A stretch of DNA of 64,000 nucleotides from Crocodylus rhombifer (Eukaryota > Chordata > Crocodylia > Crocodylidae): the NCBI GenBank assembly GCA_038503035.1, contig JAVSML010025231.1, positions 83,866 to 147,865 of the forward strand. The letters run 5' to 3'. The notes beneath the pieces were generated by a model. That model did no database searches, was not told where the DNA came from, and saw nothing but the letters and a program-made list of their open reading frames with translations. A program made the position numbers and the translations under genes. Below are positions 11,501 to 23,011 of this stretch, in pieces. The stretch's first letter is position 1; each line of letters opens with the position of its first letter.

Positions 11501-12870
11501 CAACAGTTCCTGCAGACCCCTACTGAGACCAGGGCCCGGCGGTATTAGGAAACGTAGAGGCACAGAGCAAGACACAGCCCCTGGCCCAAAGAGTCAGCTC
11601 ATTAAAGCTTCCAGTTTTAGATGCTTTTGGTATTGGGTTAACTCGGATCTCATCAATGGTAATGCAAATTTCAGCCAGGGCTGCGAGGAAGGGGCTAATG
11701 GTCCTACCCATTGGGAATGAGGCAGAGGAAGAATGAGCACGTGTCCAGCGACCCTAGTAGAGATTAACAAAGTGTGTCAGCTCCCACTGGCTGGCAGCAT
11801 AGCAGCCTTGCCCTTGTGTATACTAATTTTAGAACATATTAATTAAAACTTGCTTGTTACCCTCTTCAGCCCCCTCCCTTTTAACCTAGTGAAGGCACCG
11901 ACTCGTTAAAAAAACCTCTCTCTAGGTGTCTTGCTGGAAATCACACCACAGTGCTGCCCCAGGTTGGGATCTGCACCTCAGTCCCTGGGGCCCAATGGTC
12001 AGCTCAGTTCTTCCAGTATAACCTATAGGTCTGGGCTAACTATATTCATTTCAATGGCGTTTTTCCAAATTAAGATGGCAGCAAGTGACTTTAGAATTGC
12101 CTTCACTGATAGACCAACCCTTCATTGTCACATACAGAGAAAATGTCAAAAATGGAGGAGGGGAAGAAAAAAAAAATCCAAATTTTTATGAAAAAAAGTC
12201 CTCCTGTGGTTTGGGGTCGAAATTTAAAATTTCCACGAAAAGGCTGGTAGAAATGTCCAGTTTTAAGAAAACATTAAGCAAGCAATCAGGTGCTTTACTA
12301 AATCAGGGCCCAAATCATCGAATAACCCTATTGTGAGCTCTTAGAGAGAGGAGACAGCGCATCTGGGAGTCTCCTGCCATGTTGCCTCATGGGAAAGATG
12401 AGAACAGGGAGAGGAGGCATCCAGACCACAGCTCCCAGGGAACGCTGCAGCGGCATGATCAGATACAAAGGTCTCCATGGGGTGGTCATTTGGGGGAAGA
12501 CTTTGACCGAAAAAAAAGATCTTTTCTTTAGAAAGCAGTTCCTTTTAAAAAAAAAAGTTTTATTCTCTCGGAAACCCAGTTTTTTGTCAAAAGCAGCATC
12601 TATCAGCTCTTGACTTAAGTTTCCCACAGCTGCTAGCAGGGGGTGCTGTCATCCTCTAGCAGGGGTCTGGAGACAATGTGCTAACTCTGCGGCTGCTGAG
12701 TTTGGACCTTAGTGCTGATACCCGCTCAGCGTGAGCACGTGATCATCAGGACTAGGATACAGAATCCAGATCCACATCTGTCCCAGACCTTGTTGAGTTA
12801 TGCCATGTTGAGGAGCATACATCATTCGGGCCAGAGGGGATGATTTGTAAACCATCACTGTTTGCTTGTC
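8561..12870. other. Intronic stretch without genes, with low-complexity pieces
   Basis: No exon is recognised. It contains an (AAT)n microsatellite at 10251-10280 and A/T-rich, fuzzy repeats at about 12130-12260 and 12500-12600 (AAAAAAGAAAAT-like text with GTTTTTTGTCAAAAGC). These resemble the block at 23985-24400 and are probably old copies of one AT-rich interspersed element. Chance open frames of up to about 140 codons around 9790-10430 lack any family signature. Confidence 0.4.
10251..10280. repeat. (AAT)n microsatellite
   Basis: Trinucleotide run of ATA/AAT units with two interruptions, about 30 bases. Confidence 0.9.
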
Positions 12871-12875
12871 TGTTC

Positions 12876-12972
12876 AGTCATAAGCCCCTTGGGGCAGAGG
12901 TTGCTCCTACTCTGCCCAGCACAGTGGGATCCTGATATCATCTCGCCCAGAGGTGAAACCGCAGTATAAATC
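12876..12972 (+). repeat. MIR-like SINE 3' tail
   Basis: The text CATAAGCCCCTTGGGGCAGAGG, then CTGCCCAGCACAGTGGGATCCTGAT, then CAGTATAAAT follows the order of the widespread amniote core-SINE/MIR tail (AAGCTCCTTGGGGCAGGGA, then AGCGCCTAGCACAATGGGGCCCTGAT). It is an old, decayed insertion. The 5' (tRNA-related) part is not seen. Confidence 0.55.
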
Positions 12973-13946
12973 CGGGCTGTCCAAAAGTGGCCGGTGGGCC
13001 ACTGCAGCCATCTCTCCCACTGGTGTGCAGTGGAAGGGGACCCAGGGATCACACGCAGTGGGGGCTGCATACCGTTAGTGCTGCCATCACAGCCCGTGCT
13101 GCAGGGAGAGATCCTGGGGGGCCACCCCCACAGCAAATGGCATGCATGGTATACGGCCTCCCTGTTGGAGTTGGACTCTCCTGATATAAATGCTGTGCAA
13201 CTGCTCGACATGAATCTGAAGCCAGGTTTGGAATCAAAATCTTAAATTCTGGAATGCTTTGCTTTAGGGTTTTGGATCTGGCACCCCCACTATGACCTGC
13301 TTCTAAAGCAGAGATGGATAGTGTGATGGATTGACTGATGGAGAAAAGAATTAATCGGGCTGCAGGCAGCTATGAATTACAAGGCTAAAAATACATCTGA
13401 GTTGTCTCAGGACAAGATGTCCCCAGAGCAAAACTCCAGTAGTTCTGCAGAGAGCTGGAGCCCAAATCCCATTGATGCCCCATCGATCATTTATTTCCCT
13501 TTCTTCAAGGCCCTGTGAGGGATCCAAGTACAAATATTTAATTGGCTCTTCTAGCTAGAGTGCTGGGGGATGTTGATTTGCTGCTGAGAGACAGGCAGAG
13601 ATGCTAGAGAAGACCGATCAATCAATATTAGTCTACAAATGACTGAGTCAGCACTTACTGGTGGCTTAGAGTAGTTGTCAATCTTGAAGTAATTCAGAAT
13701 CCCAGAGATGATAAAGAGGAAAGCTTTTGCCAACCACACATGTAAACAGCAGCTCCATTAGCTATGGCAGAGTGGTGCCTTGCTAAAGTCTCTGGCCTAA
13801 AGGAGACTAGACAGTTTACTCTGCTGTGAATCCAGAGTAGCTGTGCAGGGTCAGTGGAATTCCTCAGAAATGGCTGCAGTGTGAACGAAATCAGGAATCG
13901 GCCATCTGAGTCGTTTTATATCTCCTCCTGCTAGCTACATTATAGT

Positions 13947-14192
13947 TGGTATGTCTACACAAGATGCACAGTAGACTAATTCTACTGCATGCAAGCGTGG
14001 CAGGAAAAACCCATGCTAATGCACTCATGCACAGTAGAATTAGTCTACTGTGCATTAGTGTCACAAAAAAGTGTGCCCTGGCACTAATGCACAGTAGCTC
14101 CAATTATGGCGCATTTAGCACCTGTAATTACAGGTATTAAACTTAATCCACTGTAATTACAGCACATTAATGAACTGGTAGACATGCCCAGT
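13947..14192. mobile_element. Non-autonomous MITE, Harbinger-type (Chompy-like)
   Basis: The terminal inverted repeats are imperfect: TGGTATGTCTACAC at the left and a right end whose reverse complement is TGGGCATGTCTACC. The interior repeats CACAGTAGACTAATTCTACTG-like motifs in both orientations and contains the palindrome ACCTGTAATTACAGGT. There is no coding capacity. The TGTCTACAC terminus recalls the Chompy family of crocodilian MITEs, mobilised in trans by a PIF/Harbinger transposase. The target duplication is not clear, so the ends may be off by a few bases. Confidence 0.55.
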
Positions 14193-14218
14193 AGGTCCTA
14201 AAGGCTCCTCCTAAGGCA

Positions 14219-14400
14219 GGGGTGGGCAACATGTGGTCCGCGGGCCGAATGTGGCTTGCAAGCTATTCTATCTGGCCCACAGGGCCCTAAAAATCTAGAA
14301 AATTAACATTTATCTGCCCTTGGCTGCCTGTCATGAGGCCCTCGATGGCTTGCCAAAACTCATTAAGCAGCCCTCTGCCTGAAATAATTGCCCACTCTTG
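14219..14400 (-). mobile_element. hAT-type MITE, copy A
   Basis: The left terminus is CAGGGGTGGGCAA and the right terminus reads, in reverse complement, CAAGAGTGGGCAATTATTTCAGG. It is 182 bases long and non-coding. Over its whole length it is the reverse complement of the element at 38237-38423, with shared blocks such as GGCAAGCCATC, GGCAG.C..GGGCAGATAAAT and GGGCC.CAGATAGAAT. The 8-bp flanks TCCTAAGG and TCACAAGA match at five of eight positions, a decayed hAT target duplication. Confidence 0.8.
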
Positions 14401-14499
14401 TCACAAGACCTTGTGTACTAGAGAAAGGGTGAACATGAGGGATTTAACTAGATCTGCTCAGAAGTCAGGTAAATCAGTTCCCCTGCTAATGTGAATCCC

Positions 14500-14700
14500 T
14501 GGTAACAGTTTGCCTGGGGACATAACTTACATATAAACCAGTATAAGTGATTGGAAAGTGGTTCAAATCTGTAGCACAACAGAAGTTCTGTACATATTAA
14601 CTGCTTTAAAAATGGCTGAAATCAGTTTAAGATAAATCTGGATGGATGTTGTAACAGATTTAACTGATTGAGATTAAATCAGTTTACTGAACTCCTGTCC
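14500..14700. repeat. Old interspersed repeat with TTTAAC/GTTTAA motifs
   Basis: AACTGCTTTAAAAATGGCTGAAATCAGTTTAAGATAAATCTGGATGGATG, then ACAGATTTAACTGATTGAGATTAAATCAGTTTA, resembles the segment at 830-970; a related texture recurs near 19500-19640. It looks like a dispersed, probably DNA-transposon-derived, crocodilian or turtle repeat. I cannot name the family. Confidence 0.35.
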
Positions 14701-15014
14701 CAGATCCCCTCTGAATTCAAGTTAACTCACAGTCCCCCAGCATCCCACAGGGCTTTGCACTTCCCCTGCAAACCCCTCCACACAGGGTGGGTGGGCTAGC
14801 AGGGAGCTGCACCGAGCTAGTAAGTAGCAGGGGCAGGGGAGGGGAGGTTGGGGGATGGGGAGCATGGGGGGACTCCTGCCAGCCGCCCTGACCCTCCCCA
14901 CTAGTGCTCTGCAGAATGATTCATTTCACAGCCACAAAAAAATACAGCAGGGGAAAGGTCATTTGAGGTCAACCTGAAACAATGCTTTTGTTTTTTTACT
15001 TTCCAATGAAATGC

Positions 15015-15048
15015 ATAATAATAATAATAATAATAAAAATAATAATAT
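15015..15048. repeat. (ATA)n microsatellite
   Basis: ATA trinucleotide run with one interruption, about 34 bases, inside an AT-rich stretch at 14925-15180. Confidence 0.9.
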
Positions 15049-15049
15049 G

Positions 15050-18000
15050 CTTTGAGTTGGACAAAACCTTTTCTTTGGGGAAGGGGGCTATATATTTTTT
15101 TTACCTAAAGTGATCCAAAGGTACATCTGAAATGCTGTTGTGAAACAAACAAATCAAACCCTTTCATTAAGAAACCAGGATTTACATTTTTCTATGTGTT
15201 TCTTATTTTTTCCTCCTGCACAATGTTGCCGTGGACTCCTGAACTGCATGGGTCGACTCGGTGCATTTCTTGGCAAACAATGCATTCACAGCAGAAATGC
15301 TCTCTGGCTCTAAACCCAGTGACACTGAGGTTTTAAGGACCCCCCTCAGGGAGTTTTGGGTCCTGGGGCTATGTTTTTCCCCTTCTTGTCCAGCCATTTG
15401 GGCGTGTGGGTATTCTCCAGCACCACAGATCCGCCGTGTCTATTTGGAGAGATGCCCTCCTGGGTGCAGAAGCTGATACCTAGGCAAGGCTGGTGGCATC
15501 ACTTACTGTCACAAGATCCAGCAGTGCTCACTTAACACCCTGCTGGTAACTCATGAGCTTGCCAACACACCCATGCAGAGGAGCCAGGAGGCACGAGTCC
15601 CCTGTGCAGCCAACACGTATGACTAGAGGTAGAGCAGGAGTGGCAGAGGAGGCTCCGTAGGTGCGCAGGGCAGGGACAGAGCCTGAGCCTTGGCCCCAAC
15701 AAGGCAGCCAGTGCCAGTGCGCGCTGGCAGTGAGGAGCAGGAACCAGACTGAGACCCTTGGAGCCCCTCTCCCTCACGCTGCCCCTTCTTCAAGCCCGGT
15801 GGGTGCTGGCATGTGCTGACGGAGAACCCTGCCGTGACTGAGGAAGACGGTGGCACTAGAAGAGCAGGATGCTTAGCCACGCAGAGACAGTGGAGGGGAC
15901 CAGCTAAGTCAGCCACCATAAACTTCCTGAGCTTTACAGGAGAATCCCAGGCTGTTCCAGGCCTGCTCAATAGCTGGGCAATGCCCCGAAGTGTACACTT
16001 GGCACATCCATCTGTGCTCCTCCAGCATCCCTCACCCCACGTCCCGGGGACACTACTCTCCAGTTCCTGCTGCTAACACTTCTTGTACCTGACGCTGGGA
16101 AGATAGCGAGCCTGGGACCCTGAATCAACCTTTTCTCCATCGCTCACTCTAGCTTTAAGTCATTGCCTCCAGGAGAGTGGTGAATGCCTATCCTTCTGTC
16201 CCTCCCACGTGGCTAAAAGGACAGGGATCCTGAGTAGACATCTGGGGCTTTTCAGAGGATGTGGGAACAGGGCAACGAAGGCCTGTTGTGTTAATACAAA
16301 AGGTCAAAATTGGCTCAGAGAAACAGGCATTAACACGGGGCTTCACTGCTCTGCACGAACTCCAGGTTCGGGTGACAGACAGCAGCTGCCACATGCACGC
16401 CCCACCCCGCCACCATGCTTTCACCAGCTCCATGCAGCTCCACTCGGATGCCCAAAGGGTACCATGGGAAGGTGCCAGGGGCTGAAAGGATGCTCCCACT
16501 GGCAGCAGGCACAGAAATATCTACATCCATCCTTCTCCAGCTGCTCAATGGTGGCAGAAGCCTTATGCCACTCAGCAGAGGAGTGTAGGCCTGGCCCTGA
16601 TGGTCAAACAAGCCTCAGGGTTTGGCATACAGGGACCTTGGCTTGCCCAATCCCATGGCAACAGCCACCCTTAGAAACCTTTACAACCATTAATTAAGAA
16701 GACAGAAAAAGAAAAGCGGGGTAGGAGAGGAGGGGGACGGGGACAGGGATGACTGCAGCAGCTGAGAAGTCAAGTAGGGAGGGAGGCTTTCATTGTAACG
16801 ATACCCCTTGCTCCTTGTCCTGTTCACTGCAGAGAGCTCTTGGGAGGAAAACAAAATAACCCAGTGGCAGGTTTCTCGGTGGTGATAACCGCCCTTTCCA
16901 GGGAAAAGAGAAAAAGGGAATCGGGCTGGGCTGGAGCTGCTGCTCTGGCTGCTGGACTCTGATCCGAGACAAAACAGGCACGCACAGAAGCAGAGAGAAA
17001 AGAGCAGCAAAGATACAAACTGCAGCTTCTGGCTCTGACTTGCAGCCTCTCTGCTGGTGAAATACAGGCCCCGCACACAGCTTTATCAGCCCCTCGGAGA
17101 GCCGGCTTTGGTTTGCTTATACACCTGGCTTTTAGCTGCAGTGCTTAGCTGCTTTTCTGGTCATAGGCTCACAGCACAGTTGGGAAAACAAAGAGTCTGG
17201 CTTATCTGGCCAAGCCAGGTTTGGTGGACTACGCTGGACTGGTTTTTCTTATAGACAACAAATGGCGAGACGTGTGAAAGAGAAGAAATGCAGTGAGGAA
17301 GGGAGAAGGAACACAAGGGAGCGGGGTGGCTGCTCCAACTTTGTCTCGTGTTGTTCAGGATTTAGCCAAAGCCAGTGGAGCTGCCACTAGTGTCACTGGA
17401 TCCATCTCCCTGGTCTGGTCAGGGCATGACAATGCCCAGTGGTATTATGGTGGGCCCAAGGTCCCAGGAGACAGCGATGGTGGTGGCCAGGCTGGTGAAA
17501 CTCCCTTCCTTCTATCTACCCTTTGCCCTGGCATCACTACCAAGTTATGTTCGCTCCTGGCTGCCTCGTCACATTAAGGATTCCCCCAACAGGGATGATG
17601 GACAGAACATCCTCCCATTATTTTGTTCACCAGTCAGGCCTCATTTCCAGTCCAGGCTGTTGGTTTCTAGTTCACATTCCCCTCATTTAGCGCACATGGT
17701 CTTAAGAGGCTTGGTAAGCATTCATAAGCTTTTCTGTTTGAACTAATTCAAGTTACAAATTGTTCTAAGCAGTCGTGTGTAACCAGCTGAACTGGACTTC
17801 GGTTACCTCGGCTAAACTACAGTCTCAACTTCGACAGCCCAACCCTGCTTTAGAAAGGTTGGGAAATCTTGATTTAAGTGAGATGACAAAAATCTGCCTC
17901 CACGATAGTTAGTAGAGATGCAGTCTGCAATGTAGGCGCCTGGCTCTCCTTTTTCTTACACTGGTGGCAATCAGGAGCTGCTTTAGTGTGTCACCTCAAT

Positions 18001-20429
18001 GCAAGAGCTGCCAAGGCACCCGGCTGTAGAGGTGGGCATCACGTCAAGAGGTGAGCCTCACATCTTTGCCTTTGTCTCATCTGAGAGCCAGCCCAGCCCT
18101 CAAAGGGGCAATCTCCCCTTCAGCCAGGGGTCTCAGAGCCTGCTGCAGCCCCTGAGACGCACAGTGCTTCTGTGGGGCTGGCAGCGCCGAGTGATCATCC
18201 CTTCTCTACAGAAGGGGAGCCGGCGTTAGGGACTCCCCAAGGGGCATACAGCAAATAGGAGCAGTGATGGAAGCAGAATACAGGGGTCCTGACTCCAGCT
18301 GTCATGCCTGGACCATCCTTCTTACACAGCTGTGAATCTTAAAGGAGGTTTGAGTTCACTTTTAAGCACAGGTCCACCCCTGTTCTCATTTTTATCCCAA
18401 GGGCTGCCCCCCTCTTGAATGCCAAGCCCATTGTGCCACTGCCCTTGAGACGTCAATTTATAAACAACTTGATTAACAGAGAGATGAACGGAGCAACTGG
18501 GATATATTTTCCTGGCCCCCAAATGATCAGCTGGTGCCCCGAGGCATGAGATCTGATTGCCTTTGTCATAATTCTTGCCCTGGCCTGGCCCCTCCTGTCC
18601 TGCAGGCAGGGAAGCAGCTGCCTGCCCTGGTACCTACCGAGCACAAGGTCGCACAGCGAACCCTGAGCTCCTTTCCAATTTTGCTTGCTCATGCAGTTCT
18701 TCTGAGATCCATTGTTTCCCGTTGGTCTTCTTCTTCCTCACTCATGCAGTGTAGTGCAATGGCAACCCGAATCCCAAGCAGCAACCGGCCCACAGCTGGA
18801 ACACTGTGACGTGCCCTGGCAGGAGAGGCAGAGCCAAGGTGCTGCAGAAATTTTGCAGAGATGAGCAGATGCTTTCACCGGAGCAGAGGAGAGGGTCATG
18901 AGAGAGAAGCCAGTGACAAAGGAGGGCATGGACATGGTGGTGGTGTGAGAGGAATGGTGTTTTGCTGGAAGGAATGAGGGCTTGTTCGAACGGGAGCAAC
19001 CAGGCTTGCTTATTGCAAGGGGTTTTGAAGGCTCCTGTAGTCCTGGTTAGATAGGTGGGTGAGAGTAGGGGCAGGGGTGTCTCTGTATAGAGCTGGCTGA
19101 TAGCCTTGGCATCATTGTAACACCCCTGATGTGCCCTGCTAGGAACAGCGAGCAGCATTTGGTTTGCCTGCCTGGGTTGGTTGCTGATCTCACTGCATCG
19201 GCGTTATGCTGGACTCTCTCCACCCCTGCCAACAGAGAGACTCCCACCGTAACAACCAGCCAACCACCCTTCTTGCGCCAAGGTGGGCCTGGAACAAGAT
19301 GTCCAGCCCCTGCCATTGCTGTATGAGCAAATGCCCATTCCTACACCCTCAGGGGTTGACTTCAGCCTCCAGATGTGGACTATGAATGTCTTTATTTAGG
19401 CACCCACATTTGCAAATCAGACCCACAGAGAGTGATAATTAGAGGATGCTAAACACATGAGCAGTCAGACATCACATCAGCTTCTCTTCAGCCTTGTCTA
19501 TGTACAAACTGGCATTGGTTTAGTTAAAGAGTGGGTTATTGCAGCTTATCTTAAACCTCTTCCTAATCAACTTAAACTGAATTGAACCTTTTGCACCAAC
19601 TCAATTAGATCAGTTTAAGATCACACCATAAGTTAGAGCAGCTCCAGCTGACTATGAGACAGGCCCCAGAGACATTTTTAAAGGCCCTTGAGTGCAGTGG
19701 GGGTTAGTTGCCTGAGTAGCTTTACAGTCTGGTCCCTGGAATTACATAGCTACTGCAGATAAAGTCTGTATGTGCCACGATTTGATCCCTGGATTCACTG
19801 TGGAACTGGTCAACATCTTTCAAGCGAAAGAGGGTGCTTTTAACTGAAAATGGCCTGTTTGAAACCTGTTCTTTTGCAAAACATTGCTAGCAGTGAAGAT
19901 TTAATTTGTTTTTCACAAAAAATGCATCTGTTGTTGGACTTATAACAAATATTGGAACAGTTCTTGAAACAATATACAAGCATATTACTTACCAACAATA
20001 TTGATGATTATTTCTGTAGCATTTTCAAAATAAATATAGAAGAAAAGGAAAAAAAAGAATTATTTTGATAAAGAGAAATGGGTCTCTAGTTAGGAAATAA
20101 ACCATATTGGAAAGAAGCCTTTCATTTCCTAAAACAAGTACTTAGGAAATAAATACAACGTTGAAATTTTGAAACTTTTCATATAATGGGTTTTTATGAC
20201 ATATGCTCTGCTCTCCATCTAAGTAATAGCTACTCTTTACAGTGGTCAGGCTAAAATGAAACGACAAGGATTCATGCAGATGAATAGAATCAATGCATTC
20301 ACTTCTCCAGTGGAGCCAGAGGTGGGGAAGAAATGGAAAAGGTCCTCGTGAACATTAGTCTGTGGTAACACTGCCAAAATTCGCAGTGAATGTGTTTTGC
20401 AATTCACTCTTCAGCCTGTCTTATATGCT
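15050..20429. other. Intronic stretch without recognised genes
   Basis: No exon is recognised. A decayed MIR-like fragment on the minus strand is possible at 18215-18310 (GGGACTCCCCAAGGGGCATACAGCAAATAGG). The interval 19490-19640 carries GTTTAA/TTAAAC-rich text like that at 14500-14700. The interval 19840-20170 is strongly AT-rich and free of recognised repeats. Frames of up to about 160 codons near 16200-16700 and 18740-19160 are chance frames without family features. Confidence 0.4.
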
Positions 20430-21050
20430 CATAAAATCATAGAGTTTAAAGACCGAAACGAGTGTTATGATCATCTAGTTTGATGCAAAGCCACCAAGAA
20501 AATCCCAGAGAAAACCACCAAGTAAAGCTACCATACCTCCTGCTTGAGCTATAGCATAATTATTAGTAATAAATGTCCAATTTTGACTTAAAGATGTTAA
20601 AAAATGCAGGATGTACTACATCCCCAGGGAGGTTGCTCCGACAGTTAATTCCTCTCACTCTAAAATTGAGCGCCTTATCTCCAGCCTGAACTGGTCTTGC
20701 TGCCACTTTCAGATATTGGATCCTGTACTGCGTCTGTCTGCTAGACTGAAGAGCCTTTTGCTATCAGAAATCTCTCCACGTAGGTACAACAGACCGAGAT
20801 CAAGTCACCTCTAATCTTCTCTTTGATAAGTGAAACAAATTGCGCTTCTTCAGTCTCTCGCTTCCAGGCAGGTTTTCCAGACCTCTCATCAGTCCTCCAG
20901 TTCCATTCTGAATCCTTTCCAAATTTTCAACGGCCTTTTTAATATGTGAACAACAGAACTGGACACAGTATCCAGTCTGGCTCCAGCCCTTAGTTTCCAC
21001 CATGACCCTTAAGTCCTGCTCAGCTATTGCTTTCCATGATGCGTTTGCAC
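20430..21050 (-). mobile_element. Old CR1 LINE copy (3' end)
   Basis: The plus strand opens with ATAAAATCATAGAGTTTAAAGACCG and TGTTATGATCATCTAGTTTGATG, the reverse complement of the CR1 3' UTR type common in turtles and crocodilians. Further in, the minus strand still reads CR1 ORF2 residues (VENLERIQNGTGGL, then RLKKRNLFHLSKRRLEVT near 20805-20950). It is truncated at the 5' end, broken by stops and non-functional. The left boundary is approximate. Confidence 0.8.
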
Positions 21051-22908
21051 AGCTCCTGTGAGATCCATACTCTTTTACTCTAAAATTGTGCTGGGTACCC
21101 CTGATTGTTGGGGAAGGGATTGGAATGGATACGCCTGGCGTAAATGTGGATGTATATGCTGGCGGCACTGGACACAACTCTTACAACTAAGGTCATATTC
21201 TGGAAGCAACCCTGCAGTAAAGCATAAATTCCTGCTTTTCACTACATATAGTTATTCCCCAGTTCTACCCTTTGAATTTTCTCTGTAGCTTTTGTTTGAT
21301 TGCTTGCCATGAATTGTTAAAGAAGGAGCATTTGAAATTGGCCTATTGGTGGCAATCTGACTTTTGCAGTGTGGAGGGTGGAAGGAGGGAGGTCAGCTGA
21401 AATCTTCTAAAAAGCATCGTCTATCTGCACAGCAATGTGGTGGGACAGAGTTAAGGGCTCTGGTGAGGGACAATTATAGAGACGCAGAGGAGATGTACTT
21501 TAGGAGCTTTCATTTTACGTTGCTGCTGTGCTTTCAGGCCAGGTAGCTTGTGTCTGTGACAACCTTAACTGTAAGTCTGGTTACAATGAACTTGCAATTA
21601 TTGACATGTTAAGGTTCAGAAGAACTATTTCAAGTCATTTGTAGTGGTTTTCAAGGTCTCTGCTGAGCCCTGGATATTTAGATTGATGGAAACTAAGGCA
21701 CCAGGTTTTACAGGCGAGGGACATGATATACTTAGTTTCCCAATAATCGCATAGTAAAATCCTCTTACATGCCTACATTAGATTTTTCCTTCCTTGTGCC
21801 ACATATGATGCACACAAACCAAACAAGAAATCCCAAGGGACAGCTGAATGATGTGTGTAAGCCCCATCATAAAAGTGCCTTTCACTTCCAGGCCCAGCAT
21901 CTCTCAGGTATGACCCTAAGTCCCATCTGATGGCTATGTGGGGCTGGTGAATCCCAGCCTAACTCCTCACATTTGTGTTACAAAACCACTAGCACAGCTG
22001 GGACTAATGGAAGCCTTTGCCAGCTGTGTCAGGAGAGGCTGAGACGCTCCCCCTCGCTCCCAGGGATGACCCGGACCTGTGCACGCAGGGCATGGAAGTT
22101 TGCCCGGCTGCAGTCTGTGTCCTCCCTGTCCTACAGATACGTGGAATGGCTCAGATCCTACCGCCACCAGCCCGAGTCTTCTGCGCTCGGCCCGGTCCTC
22201 CCAGATGTCGCCGTTGCTATCTATAGGGAACCCTGGAAGCCTGGGGAAGGACAAGGGCTTCAGACCAGAAAGCCAATTCCCCATTGCTTCCATACAGCAT
22301 GCAATTGCAATGCCACTGCATGCTGTTGTGAACTGCAGGGAAGCCCATAAAGCCACTGCACCCAAGGCTGCGTTGCCATTGATGCGTGCTCACTGGGGCT
22401 GTTGGTACAAAGGAAAGGTTCAGAAGTGGAACATATGCAGGGACCAAAGCAAAGACCATAAATGAGATGACTGCATGAGACAACAGAAGCCACGGCTTCT
22501 GTTGCCCATGGTACATCTACTCTTTGATGTCCTCCTAGTGCTTTTCCTACACCCGAATTCCCTAACAATTGTTGTTATTTGTGTTTCAATAAGTCAGGGG
22601 CACCAGTCAGACATCAGGACCACATGGGTCTCATGTATGGCCAGGATGTGGGTGGCAAGGCCTTGAACATAGACAGGATTAGGAGCAGACAAGCCCCAGA
22701 GTAGAGTCAAGCCAGGTATCAGGAGGAGGCAGGTCAGGAGGCTGAAGGGCAGGGGAGGGGTGGGCATATGCACCCCCTATCAGTCACCTATGGGTTCAGG
22801 AACAGAAGGAACCAGGGATCCAGACCAGAGCCGCTGGCCAGGGGGCCCAGAGCAGGCAGAAGTCCCTGTAAGGGGGTCACAAGCCAGCAAGTTGTTCTGG
22901 AGCAAAAG
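21051..22908. other. Intronic stretch without recognised genes
   Basis: No repeat family or exon is recognised. GC content rises at 21970-22350. A 125-codon frame there (21973-22350, +) contains an arginine- and proline-rich peptide without any family signature and overlaps long frames on the other strand, as expected of GC-rich DNA. Confidence 0.4.
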
Positions 22909-23011
22909 GGTCACAGAATCACAAAACACGAGGGTTGGAAAGGACCTCAGGAGGTCACTTAGTCCAACCCCTGCTCAAAGCAGGGCTGCACCCAACTTTC
23001 TCATCCCACCA
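22909..23011 (-). mobile_element. CR1 LINE 3'-terminal fragment
   Basis: TCACAGAATCACAAAACACGAGGGTTGGAAAGGACCTCAGGAGGTCACTTAGTCCAACCCCTGCTCAAAGCAGGG is the reverse complement of the CR1 3' end found throughout archosaurs and turtles. Only about 100 bases remain: a very short 5'-truncated insertion without coding sequence. Confidence 0.85.

Noticed and set aside
21973..22350. 125-codon plus-strand frame with WKFARLQ...YRYVEWLRSYRH text, considered as an exon
   Set aside because: No family recognised, no convincing acceptor/donor pair, and long open frames on the opposite strand.
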